Part shown: positions 1 to 7,798 of the stretch, piece by piece
How positions within the stretch are numbered: the first letter of the stretch is position 1
Layout of the letters: each line of letters begins with the position of its first letter
NCBI GenBank assembly: GCA_964607025.1
Contig: CAZSIL010000020.1
Location: forward strand, 1-30,510
Length of the DNA stretch: 30,510 nucleotides
Origin: SIG565 sp964607025
GTDB lineage: Bacteria > Bacillota > Clostridia > Oscillospirales > Acutalibacteraceae
Direction of reading: 5' to 3'
Translations under genes and position numbers: made by a program
The notes under the pieces: generated by a model
Seen by the model: only the letters and a program-made list of their open reading frames with translations
The model's database searches: none
What the model was told of the DNA's origin: nothing

Positions 1-375
1 AACGATGCTTACCGCTTAAAAGAAAAGGGCGCAGTTCTTAACTGGTTCGATATTGATGCGCCCGAAGGACGTTTTTCTCTCAACGATAAGATTTCAGATA
101 TTATGGAATCCCCTCGCGGTAAGCTCTGGTTTATGGGTATGGGTCTTCAAATCAAAAAGAAGATGGACGCAGGTAAGAAAAATCAGGGTGAGAAAAAGTC
201 GGGCGGTTTCGAAGTAGATCTTAAAGCTGACGGCGGCCTTATGCAGATGATGGGTGGCTTTACGGTACTTCGTTTAACCAGTATGATGGGTATGATGAAC
301 GTAAACTTCACCAAGGAAGAACTCCTTAAAATGAACAAGAAGTTAAACCGCATCAAGAAGCCCAAGAAGAAATAA
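1..375 (+). CDS. C-terminal end of a probable glycoside hydrolase family 3 protein (5' partial)
   Basis: The frame is open from the first base to a TAA at 373-375, so the start lies outside the window and only about 124 residues are visible. The segment FSLNDKISDIMESPRGK followed by a basic, methionine-rich stretch and GGFTVLRLTSMMG, then a lysine-rich end, resembles the variable tail after the fibronectin-III-like domain of clostridial family 3 beta-glucosidases. The catalytic domains are not in view, so substrate and reaction cannot be judged. The family call rests on the general look of this tail and is tentative. A strong hairpin terminator follows 15 bases after the stop. Confidence 0.5.
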   Translation, partial: NDAYRLKEKGAVLNWFDIDAPEGRFSLNDKISDIMESPRGKLWFMGMGLQIKKKMDAGKKNQGEKKSGGFEVDLKADGGLMQMMGGFTVLRLTSMMGMMNVNFTKEELLKMNKKLNRIKKPKKK

Positions 376-390
376 TAATCGATAACGTAA

Positions 391-430
391 ATATCCCAAC
401 TGACTATACGTCAGTTGGGATATTTTATTA
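391..430 (+). terminator. Intrinsic terminator after the partial gene
   Basis: A perfect 14-bp stem (391-404 with 410-423) with a 5-base loop is followed by a T-rich stretch. It lies between the plus-strand gene ending at 375 and the minus-strand reading frame ending at 439, so it probably serves the plus-strand gene. The other strand has no good T run. Confidence 0.85.
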
Positions 431-438
431 TAAAAAAC

Positions 439-651
439 TCATATTTTTCTTTTAAAAAGTTTTTTGACCCACCTTTTAAATCTGCTTTTCTTTATTTGCC
501 GATTAAACTCAGGAAAACAATATAAATAATAATCGCACTTGTCGCAACAGCAATCGTATTCCGGATGCTCACCATTACCCAGACATTTGCGACCTTATCT
601 TGATGGTGTTAAGGGTGTACCTGTCACGTCAATTATTTGCTTTTTCCTCAT
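439..651 (-). pseudogene. Cysteine-rich microprotein interrupted by an in-frame TAA
   Basis: On the minus strand an ATG at 651-649 opens a frame reading MRKKQIIDVTGTPLTPSR, then TAA, and continues in the same frame for 51 more residues to a TGA at 441-439. The part after the stop looks like real protein: KCLGNGEHPEYDCCCDKC then DYYLYCFPEF, with six cysteines, and a strongly basic tail. The clustered cysteines suggest metal binding or disulfides, but I cannot assign a function. It starts 20 bases after the membrane protein gene at 672-1631 and could be co-transcribed; the ribosome binding site is weak. The most likely explanation is a nonsense mutation or a base error. TAA ends many other genes here, so code reassignment is unlikely. 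Confidence 0.6.
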
Positions 652-671
652 ATCTTTTATATTTTTACTGT

Positions 672-1631
672 TTAGTTTTCTTCTGTAACTTCTTCTATAG
701 TTTCGGTTACCGTATCTTCCAAAACAACTTCCACGTTTTCGGCAGCCAACACCTTTTGGGTTCTTGCTTTTTTAATGAATACATACGCTACCATAAGCCC
801 TATAGCGAAAACAAGTATAACAGCCGTTCTTATAGCCATACCCGTTTTGAAGGAAGATAATAAGGTTATAACAACGTCGCTTAACATTGCATTATCACTT
901 AATAATTCGTTTGCAACACCTGAACCCAGGAAAAGCCCTGCGCATACCAAAATCAAAATGCCTGATACTACAAACAAATCAACCGAGAGCCATTTAAAGC
1001 CCCTGAATTCGAATAATCGGCAAACGAATATAAGTGCTGAAATAAACACAATACCGCCGATAACCGAGAGTTTTATGGTGTTAGCGTTGCCCATAATATC
1101 AAACGCTGTTTGTATTTCAGGATTTTCATTTACGAGTTGCTGTGTTAATTCCTGAGGCTTCGGCAAACTTTCCAAAAGTTCATCTGCACCCTCTTCAAGT
1201 GCGCCCTTTATTGCCGTTTTTATTTCTTCATCGGAAAGGTCACTGGGGGCACCATCAAATTCGCGCATAACTGTAACAAGCTCATCCATGTTATCTTCTA
1301 TAATCTTTTTAAGCGTTTCCCCGTTGAGTTTTGATTCCACGTCCTTGCCGCTTAAACTATTTTTAATATCGGTTGCATACAGTTCAAAAACTTCTTTTGC
1401 GGCGTTGGTTGATAAAAGATCCGCCATTTCATTTTGCTCGGCATCTTCACCCGACCCGATAAGTTCCGACATATCCATACTCGTAATAGCATTTGATAAA
1501 TTCTTCGGACTTAACAGAGAAAAAGAAGAAAATACAATCGGTGTAACAATTAAAGATATAACCAATACAATGCTTAAAATACTTGCGAAAATAATTCCAA
1601 AAACATTTAATACTTTTTTACCGCTACTCAT
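672..1631 (-). CDS. Four-helix membrane protein of unknown function
   Basis: A protein of about 319 residues that I do not recognise. One hydrophobic segment near residues 8-35 is followed by an acidic soluble region of about 150 residues rich in Asp, Glu, Ser and Leu, then three closely spaced hydrophobic segments in the C-terminal half and an acidic tail. The layout suggests a large extracytoplasmic loop between helix 1 and helix 2. The start is placed at the ATG at 1631 because an AAGGGG ribosome site (1639-1644) lies 7 bases upstream; the in-frame ATG 6 bases earlier is too close to it. A sigma-A promoter sits at 1683-1711. The broken cysteine-rich reading frame follows directly. Confidence 0.8.
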   Translation of the reverse strand: MSSGKKVLNVFGIIFASILSIVLVISLIVTPIVFSSFSLLSPKNLSNAITSMDMSELIGSGEDAEQNEMADLLSTNAAKEVFELYATDIKNSLSGKDVESKLNGETLKKIIEDNMDELVTVMREFDGAPSDLSDEEIKTAIKGALEEGADELLESLPKPQELTQQLVNENPEIQTAFDIMGNANTIKLSVIGGIVFISALIFVCRLFEFRGFKWLSVDLFVVSGILILVCAGLFLGSGVANELLSDNAMLSDVVITLLSSFKTGMAIRTAVILVFAIGLMVAYVFIKKARTQKVLAAENVEVVLEDTVTETIEEVTEEN

Positions 1632-1682
1632 AATCATACCCCTTTAATTTAATAATCAAAACAGCTTTTTGCTGTTGAATTA

Positions 1683-1711
1683 ATTTTAATGGAATGCGCT
1701 TCAAAAGTCAA
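1683..1711 (-). promoter_or_regulatory. Sigma-A promoter of the four-helix membrane protein gene
   Basis: Read on the minus strand: TTGACT (-35) at 1706-1711, a 17-base spacer, and TAAAAT (-10) at 1683-1688. A short hairpin (AACAGC/GCTGTT, about 1659-1675) lies in the leader. It is too weak to call an attenuator. Confidence 0.7.
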
Positions 1712-1723
1712 TTAAAAAACTTT

Positions 1724-3067
1724 TTAAAACTTATCATCGCTCTTGGTAAAGAAATTTATTATAAAAGGTATGCTGACAAGTCCTGTTAATATATCGGCTA
1801 AGGGTTGGGAAATCTGTATGCCCGTAATTCCCCAAAAATGTGTTGTTAGCAAAAGGGTTGGTATAAACATAACACCCGAGCGCATTAGCGACAGAATAGA
1901 TGACATAACGGGTTTTCTCGCGCTCTGATAAAACATATTTATCGGTACTGACAGTGCTAAAAATACCGTACCAAAGCAGGTGTATCTGAGCGCCGCGGTG
2001 CCGATTTTTACGGTTTCGGCATTGTGCTGAAAAAGGTACACTATATCCTTCGAAAATATCATACAAGGCACGGCAATTAAACATATAAGTACAGCGCCGA
2101 TTGACATTGTAACGGTGAGTCCGCGCCGTACGCGGTCGTATTTTTTCGCTTGATAATTAAAGGATGCTACGGGCTGATAGCCCTGACCGATGCCAAGCCC
2201 CACGCACATAATAAACGAACCAACGCGGTTTACAACGCTCATAGCGGCAATGGCGGCATCGCCATATGGACGGGTAAGATTATTGAGAAGCCCATGGGAT
2301 ATGGAACTGAGCCCCTGACGGATAAGTGCGGGGAAACCCACTTTGCAAATCGTTAAATATTCGGTTACGGTTTTTGATACCGCCGAAATTTTTATAGTGC
2401 TTTGCGCTTTTTTCTTGAAGAAAACAAGTAAAACCGTAAAGCTGATGGTTTGCGAAGCAACCGTTGCAATACCCGCGCCCAGTATTCCCATATTAAATAC
2501 TCTTACCAGCAGCCAGTCTCCAAAAATGTTGATTATGGCACCTGATACAAGTCCGAACATTGAATACAGCGCACGGCCTTCGTATCTTAAATTGTTGTTT
2601 AACACCATAGAGCCAATAACAATAGGACAACCGAGCAGCACACAGGCGCCGTACTGCTTAGCATACGGCAAAATAGTATCGGTACTGCCGAGTAACCTCA
2701 ACAGCGGTGTTATAAATATACTGCCGAAAACAAAAAAAGCAATGCCTATGGAAATACCCGTAAAGAAAGCGGACGACACATATCTATCGGCTTCCTCGGT
2801 GTTTTTATCGGCAAGTGCCTTTGACACCATCGTACCCGAGCCCTGCCCTAGCATAAAAGCAATCGCCTGAATTACGGCTTGCAAAGCAAACAATATACCC
2901 GTTGCCGCTTGAGGACTCTCCCCCAGTGTTCCCACAAAATATGTATCCACCATATTGTAAATGTTGGTAACAAGCATTGATATGGTGGTTGGTATGCCGA
3001 GCGACACGATAAGTTTAGTCAGCGGTGTTTCGGTCATTTTCTTATAATAAATATCTGACGCCGTCAT
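1724..3067 (-). CDS. MATE family multidrug/toxin efflux transporter
   Basis: A 447-residue integral membrane protein, the usual length for MATE antiporters, which export cationic drugs or metabolites in exchange for Na+ or H+. The N-terminal motif TPLTKLIVSLGIPTTISMLV followed by NIYNMVDTYFVGTLG is typical of the family, and the hydrophobicity fits twelve helices in two six-helix halves. The second-half motif GIGQGYQPVASFNY is also characteristic. It has its own promoter at 3093-3121, divergent from the glycosyltransferase operon. Substrate cannot be told from sequence. Confidence 0.93.
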   Translation of the reverse strand: MTASDIYYKKMTETPLTKLIVSLGIPTTISMLVTNIYNMVDTYFVGTLGESPQAATGILFALQAVIQAIAFMLGQGSGTMVSKALADKNTEEADRYVSSAFFTGISIGIAFFVFGSIFITPLLRLLGSTDTILPYAKQYGACVLLGCPIVIGSMVLNNNLRYEGRALYSMFGLVSGAIINIFGDWLLVRVFNMGILGAGIATVASQTISFTVLLVFFKKKAQSTIKISAVSKTVTEYLTICKVGFPALIRQGLSSISHGLLNNLTRPYGDAAIAAMSVVNRVGSFIMCVGLGIGQGYQPVASFNYQAKKYDRVRRGLTVTMSIGAVLICLIAVPCMIFSKDIVYLFQHNAETVKIGTAALRYTCFGTVFLALSVPINMFYQSARKPVMSSILSLMRSGVMFIPTLLLTTHFWGITGIQISQPLADILTGLVSIPFIINFFTKSDDKF

Positions 3068-3092
3068 TTTTTTACGCCTTCTTTCGACAATA

Positions 3093-3121
3093 ATTATACC
3101 ACTTTTTCCTTGCCTTTACAA
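3093..3121 (-). promoter_or_regulatory. Promoter of the MATE transporter gene
   Basis: On the minus strand: TTGTAA (-35) at 3116-3121, a 17-base spacer, and TATAAT (-10) at 3093-3098. The spacing and -10 box are ideal. It stands back to back with the promoter at 3142-3170. Confidence 0.75.
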
Positions 3122-3141
3122 CCGCATTACAATATTATCTC

Positions 3142-3170
3142 TTGAAATATATTATATTTAGTATTACAAT
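3142..3170 (+). promoter_or_regulatory. Promoter of the glycosyltransferase operon
   Basis: TTGAAA (-35) at 3142-3147, a 17-base spacer, and TACAAT (-10) at 3165-3170. The expected start near 3177 leaves a leader of about 33 bases before the ATG at 3210. A transcript starting there would lie beyond the in-frame ATG at 3186 only narrowly, so this box does not by itself decide the start codon. Confidence 0.65.
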
Positions 3171-3209
3171 GTTATTTGTAGAATTATGTATTATTTTCAG
3201 GTGATGCAA

Positions 3210-5363
3210 ATGTACGAGAATTTTTATATAGTTATCCCTTCTCTAGACCCCGATGAGAAGCTAAAAAAGACAGTTGAGGGACTGCGTGACATCGGTTTTA
3301 CCAAGTTTGTGTTGGTTGATGACGGAAGTAAAGAAGAAAACCATCGTTTTTTCCCCGAAGAAGACGAAAATACAGTGCTTCTGCACCACCGATATAACCG
3401 CGGTAAAGGCGCGGCGCTTAAAACTGCATTTAAGTATATTTTGCAGAACTGTCCCGATGCCGAGGTTATTATAACCGCAGACGGAGACGGTCAACATTTA
3501 GCGGGGGATATTCTATCTTGTGCTAAAAAAATAGAAAGCGACAACCAGGTAATTCTCGGTTGCCGTGATTTTTCGCGCCCCGATGTGCCAAAGCGCAGCC
3601 GCTTTGGTAACAATATAACTTCCTTCGTTTTCCGTTTGCTTTGCGGCATGAAAATAAGCGACACTCAAACGGGACTTCGCGCTTTCCCAAGGGCATTGCT
3701 TCCAAATTTGTTGGATATAAAGGGCGAACGCTTTGAATATGAAACCAATATGCTTCTTAAACTCTCAAGTCAGGGAGTCGGCTTTAAAGAAGTAAAAATT
3801 GAAACCGTTTATATCGAAGATAATCGCACTTCACACTTTCACCCAATCCGCGATTCCTTGCGTATTTACCGATTTATTCTTGCATATTTTTTAAGCGCGG
3901 GTATTTCTTTTATCACCGATATTTCGTTCTTTTATATCTTCTTGAAACTGTTAAGTTCTGTGCTCGGAAATTGGGCAGAAGCCATAGCAACGGTGGGCGC
4001 TAGATTAATTTCTTCGGTTATTAACTTCACTCTTAACCGAAAGACTGTTTTTGATAACCACCAACCTATACGAAAAACCGTTTTTAAGTATATCATCCTT
4101 GCCGTTTGCCAGATGCTCACATCTGCAGGACTGGTATCGCTTTTATCTATTTTATTAGCATCCCAGCCCTTTGGCAGTACACTCATTAAAATACTTGTAG
4201 ATACTTGCCTTTTCTTCTTTAGTTTTCGTCTGCAGCGGTGTTGGGTTTTTAAAGAAAATAAGAATAAACAAAAAAGAAAATGTGATAAACTATCCGCTAA
4301 AAAATTTATAGGTCGTTCATTATTAGTCGTAGCAACGGCCATCATTTTGGTTGTTATCACAGTCGTTTCTGGTTGCCTTGTTATATGCTACGGACCGAGT
4401 GAATCGCTCCGTAATATGCTGGTTATTTCTGCGAAACAGGCAAGTGCTACAAAATGGTTGCCCGAACTGTTTTTACCAAAAGACACAGTTGGTAAAATCA
4501 TGGCGGATAGCGAAAAGGTATCTACCGATAATGTCACCATTGATGAATTTTTAACCGACGGCGGTGAGGACGAGTGGGCAAACGCTATAGACGGTATGAA
4601 ACTTGTATTCTTAAATGAACCGCGGTTTAAGGCATATTTATTGCTGGTTCGCGATCCATCGCGCATAAGCGTTGGGGTATCGAGTGAGAATTTTGCCTCT
4701 GCCACAGAAGGCCTTCGTATGCTTGACCTTGTGAGTAAATACGACTGTATCGCCGCCATAAACGCAGGCGAATTTGCCGATGCGGGCGGTACTGGTACGG
4801 GCGCTCATCCTATGGGGCTCACCTATTCGGGCGGAAAGGTCGTATGGAACGACGGCGCAAAACGTACTTTTATAGGTTTTGATAAAAATAATAAACTCAT
4901 CTGCCGCGAATCCATTACTAAAGCAGAAGCTGACAAATTGGGAGTGCGCGACGCCGTTTGCTTCCAGACAGGCAACGTACTTATAGAGCAGTCGGGAAAT
5001 GAGGTTAGGTTGCACTACGGCAACAACAACAGCGGTACTGCACAGCGCACTGCTATTGGTCAGCGAGCCGACGGAACAGTGCTTTTGCTTGTTACCGACG
5101 GCAGAACGGCTGAAAGCATCGGTGCCACACGAAACGATGTTATAGGCGTTATGGCGCGTTATGGAGCTGTTAATGCCGCTATGCTTGACGGCGGCTCATC
5201 GGCAATGCTCTACTATGAAGATTATTTCAATAAATATCCAGTAAACAAGGATGAGCTCGACACTTATCAGAATTTAGGACTCGTAAACCGCTACAAAGCG
5301 TTTATGCGCCCCCGCAAAATGCCGACCTACTTTATAGTATCAAAGGAGAATAACAATGACTAA
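3210..5363 (+). CDS. Three-domain protein: GT2 glycosyltransferase + GtrA membrane domain + phosphodiester glycosidase
   Basis: About 717 residues from the chosen ATG, which follows a CAGGTG ribosome site at a good distance; in-frame ATGs also occur at 3186 and 3204. Residues 1-215 form a family 2 glycosyltransferase of the dolichol-phosphate-sugar synthase type, with DDGS near 37 and the metal-binding DGDGQH at 91-96. Residues 218-345 form a GtrA domain with several helices and the end RCWVFKE. A further helix (369-395) leads to an outer domain, 450-710, of the NAGPA/DUF2233 phosphodiester glycosidase family with NAGEF (518), RTAIG (613), DGR (about 630) and DGGSS (660). GT2-GtrA pairs are common and usually make or flip lipid-linked sugars. 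The added glycosidase suggests removal of a sugar from a phosphodiester at the cell surface. That joint role is inference. Confidence 0.9.
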   Translation: MYENFYIVIPSLDPDEKLKKTVEGLRDIGFTKFVLVDDGSKEENHRFFPEEDENTVLLHHRYNRGKGAALKTAFKYILQNCPDAEVIITADGDGQHLAGDILSCAKKIESDNQVILGCRDFSRPDVPKRSRFGNNITSFVFRLLCGMKISDTQTGLRAFPRALLPNLLDIKGERFEYETNMLLKLSSQGVGFKEVKIETVYIEDNRTSHFHPIRDSLRIYRFILAYFLSAGISFITDISFFYIFLKLLSSVLGNWAEAIATVGARLISSVINFTLNRKTVFDNHQPIRKTVFKYIILAVCQMLTSAGLVSLLSILLASQPFGSTLIKILVDTCLFFFSFRLQRCWVFKENKNKQKRKCDKLSAKKFIGRSLLVVATAIILVVITVVSGCLVICYGPSESLRNMLVISAKQASATKWLPELFLPKDTVGKIMADSEKVSTDNVTIDEFLTDGGEDEWANAIDGMKLVFLNEPRFKAYLLLVRDPSRISVGVSSENFASATEGLRMLDLVSKYDCIAAINAGEFADAGGTGTGAHPMGLTYSGGKVVWNDGAKRTFIGFDKNNKLICRESITKAEADKLGVRDAVCFQTGNVLIEQSGNEVRLHYGNNNSGTAQRTAIGQRADGTVLLLVTDGRTAESIGATRNDVIGVMARYGAVNAAMLDGGSSAMLYYEDYFNKYPVNKDELDTYQNLGLVNRYKAFMRPRKMPTYFIVSKENNND

Positions 5364-6420
5364 GAAACCTTTATTCTATAAAATCTATTTTTCGGTTATT
5401 GCGCTTTTCCTTATAGTGCTTACAGTAGCATTAATTTGGCTTAATGGATGGCTCAAAAGCTATGAAGCCGCGCAACCCATAAATCTTATAAATAACATTA
5501 TAGAAAATCATTTAAAGACGGGCGATATCAGCTATTTACAAGAAAATTGCGGATTGGAAATTTCACCCTACGAGACAGAAGATAACCTTAACGCATTTGT
5601 GCAAAGTGAAATTTCCAACAAAACGCTTACGACAGTTGTATCCACCAAAAGACCTGATGGGTGCGACGCCGCCTACACTGTAAAAGCCGACAATAAGAAG
5701 CTTTTAAATATCTATCTTAAAAAGAAATCTGGCGCGGCGGCTTTTTTACCAACCTACACTGTGCTTAGCAGTGAGCTTGACAGCGGTTTTTATAAAAGCA
5801 TTTCTATAACTATGCCGCAAAACTCCGAAATTACTGTAAACGGTCTTACACTTGACGATAAACTTAGAAAAGACGGTGAAATTTCGGAATTTGCAAAAAA
5901 ATATCTTGACGGTGAGAAAACCGAAAAACCGCAAACCGCCACCCTCCAAAAATTACTGAGCGATAATGTAACCGTTACCGCTAAACTCGACGGTAAGGAA
6001 ACCAATGTTTCAAAGAGCGATAATAACTATTCGGTTCATCAATATATAGATAGTTCCCTCAAACAAAAAATTCAGAACGTTGCAACAAAGGGTTCCGAGA
6101 TGTATGCAGGTTATATGCAAGCCGACGCAATGCTTTCAGACGTTGCCGCTTATTTCGATACAAATTGTGATTTTTATAAAAACATCCGTTCAAGCTATAC
6201 CGACCATATTCTCGAACACACCGCCGCAGGTTTTGATAACGTAAAAAATGATGAGGTTTTTAAATACTCCGATAATATTTACAGTTGCAAGGTACAATTC
6301 ACGCAGGTGCTTAAGCGAAACGGCATGACGTATAAAATTTATTTCGATAAATATGTATTTTTAAAGCGTAGCGGCGACGCTTTCGAAATTATTGATATTA
6401 AAAGTCCGGAGGGTGAATAG
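5356..6420 (+). CDS. Single-pass membrane protein of unknown function in the glycosyltransferase operon
   Basis: 354 residues with one membrane helix (about residues 9-32) after a short basic N-terminus, so the remaining 320 residues should lie outside the membrane. The outer part is lysine- and aspartate-rich, with no domain I recognise. Its ATG overlaps the last codons of the three-domain glycosyltransferase by 8 bases, and a GGAG site precedes it, so translation is probably coupled. It ends 1 base into the next start codon. This tight packing argues that it works with the glycosyltransferase and the PAP2 phosphatase. Confidence 0.85.
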   Translation: MTKKPLFYKIYFSVIALFLIVLTVALIWLNGWLKSYEAAQPINLINNIIENHLKTGDISYLQENCGLEISPYETEDNLNAFVQSEISNKTLTTVVSTKRPDGCDAAYTVKADNKKLLNIYLKKKSGAAAFLPTYTVLSSELDSGFYKSISITMPQNSEITVNGLTLDDKLRKDGEISEFAKKYLDGEKTEKPQTATLQKLLSDNVTVTAKLDGKETNVSKSDNNYSVHQYIDSSLKQKIQNVATKGSEMYAGYMQADAMLSDVAAYFDTNCDFYKNIRSSYTDHILEHTAAGFDNVKNDEVFKYSDNIYSCKVQFTQVLKRNGMTYKIYFDKYVFLKRSGDAFEIIDIKSPEGE

Positions 6421-6968
6421 TGAACGAGTTTGAACTTAAAATTCTTGATTTTATAAGAGAAAATATTGCAAACCCCGTTCTTGATGCCATAATGCCGATA
6501 ATCACAAAATTCGGTGACGGCGGGATTTTTTGGATAGCGTTGGCAGTTATATTTTTAATTTTCAAAAAAACGCGCAAAATGGGACTTTGTATGGGACTCG
6601 CACTCCTTATGGGCTTTATAACGGGCAACCTTATACTCAAAAACGTTGTAGCCAGAATACGCCCGTATGACCTAAACCCCGAAATTGAGCTACTGATTAA
6701 ACATTTATCAGACTACTCTTTCCCTTCAGGCCATACTTTAGCATCTTTTGAAGCGGCAACGGCGATATTTATCAATAACAAGAAACTCGGTATACCCGCC
6801 CTTGTTTTAGCCGTTTTGATAGCAACTTCGAGAATTTACCTTTACGTGCACTACCCGAGCGATGTTTTAGCGGGTATGATACTCGGTATCGGATTTGCTA
6901 TACTTTCTTGCTTCATTATTAAAAAATACGAGAATAAAATACCCACCCTTACTACTAATAATAATTAA
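6420..6968 (+). CDS. PAP2 family membrane phosphatase
   Basis: 182 residues with about five or six membrane helices. The three phosphatase signatures are present in order: KNVVARIRPYD, SFPSGHTLASF and SRIYLYVHYPSDVLAG, carrying the Lys-Arg-Pro, Ser-Gly-His and Arg-His-Asp catalytic residues. The family removes phosphate from lipid phosphates or undecaprenyl pyrophosphate at the outer face of the membrane. The start is GTG at 6420, overlapping the upstream TAG by one base, with GGAGGGTG just before it. Within this operon it could recycle an undecaprenyl carrier released during glycan transfer; that role is inferred from position. Confidence 0.92.
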   Translation: MNEFELKILDFIRENIANPVLDAIMPIITKFGDGGIFWIALAVIFLIFKKTRKMGLCMGLALLMGFITGNLILKNVVARIRPYDLNPEIELLIKHLSDYSFPSGHTLASFEAATAIFINNKKLGIPALVLAVLIATSRIYLYVHYPSDVLAGMILGIGFAILSCFIIKKYENKIPTLTTNNN

Positions 6969-7037
6969 TAAATACTTAACACATTTTTTCTAAAAAAATG
7001 CTAAGATTTATTTAATAAAAAAATAAAGGAAATGCAT

Positions 7038-7757
7038 ATGGATAATAACAAAAGCGATACTTTATCTCAGCGCAAAAAAGCACAACAAGAATTTTTGGAA
7101 CTAAAGCGTATGCAACAGGGTGAAGTCGTGCCCGAAGGACCATCGCCTGAAATAAAACCCAAAACCTTCAAAGAAAAAATAGTAAACTTTTGGTTTCACT
7201 ATAAAGTTCATACACTGCTTATTGCGTTTTTTACGGTTGTTCTTGCCGTTGGGATATCACAGTGCGCGACTCAGGAAAAATATGACGGCAGGGTTGTTCT
7301 TTATATAGACCGAATTTGTACCGATGCCGAAGCCGAAATTTTTAAGGATTACCTTACCCCTTACTTTACCGATACCGACGGTGACGGCACTGTAAATATA
7401 CAAATAGTAAACTGTGCCTATACAAACAAAGGCACCTTTGATATGGACTATTCTTCCGCACTCGCCGCAAAGCTGCAATCTACTATTTCGGGAGAAGGCG
7501 ACGTACAGTTATTTATCGTAGACCCCGTTAAATTAGAGCAATTAAACAGTATATCGGCAGAAATTGGCGATTTCCTCGTCGAAACGGTGCCCTTCCCCGA
7601 AGAAATCTACAAAACCGCTAAAGACCAGGGCTTTCAACTTCCCGAAGGTTTAGTATTAGGCCGCCGAGTAGTTAGCGGAACAATAATAGAAAACACCGAA
7701 AACATTGAAGTTTATACAAAACAAGCCAAAGATGTTATTGCAGAATTTAAAAACTAA
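7038..7757 (+). CDS. Membrane-anchored extracytoplasmic protein of unknown function
   Basis: About 239 residues: a charged cytoplasmic N-terminus (1-50, with many Lys, Gln and Glu), one helix near 55-77 (HTLLIAFFTVVLAVGI), and a soluble outer domain of about 160 residues that I do not recognise. The ATG at 7038 is preferred over the in-frame ATG at 7032 because AAAGGA ends at 7030, giving a 7-base gap. It lies 69 bases after the PAP2 gene behind a short A/T hairpin (about 6980-6999), so it may belong to the same operon or have its own promoter. A strong terminator follows. Confidence 0.8.
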   Translation: MDNNKSDTLSQRKKAQQEFLELKRMQQGEVVPEGPSPEIKPKTFKEKIVNFWFHYKVHTLLIAFFTVVLAVGISQCATQEKYDGRVVLYIDRICTDAEAEIFKDYLTPYFTDTDGDGTVNIQIVNCAYTNKGTFDMDYSSALAAKLQSTISGEGDVQLFIVDPVKLEQLNSISAEIGDFLVETVPFPEEIYKTAKDQGFQLPEGLVLGRRVVSGTIIENTENIEVYTKQAKDVIAEFKN

Positions 7758-7760
7758 ACT

Positions 7761-7793
7761 AAAAAGACACACGCTGAAAGCGTGTGTCTTTTT
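7761..7793. terminator. Bidirectional terminator between the membrane protein gene and rnpB
   Basis: A perfect 15-bp stem (7761-7775 with 7779-7793) with a 3-base loop, A-rich on one side and T-rich on the other. It can therefore end both the plus-strand operon and the RNase P RNA arriving on the minus strand, whose 3' end lies only about 6 bases away. Confidence 0.9.
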
Positions 7794-7798
7794 AATAT

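Noticed and set aside
496..599. Alternative minus-strand frame at 496-608 reading like a hydrophobic segment
   Set aside because: It is bounded by stops, lacks a supported start, and overlaps the cysteine-rich frame, which explains the region better.
439..651. Selenoprotein or pyrrolysine readthrough in the broken microprotein
   Set aside because: The interrupting codon is TAA, not TGA or TAG, and no SECIS-like element was seen.
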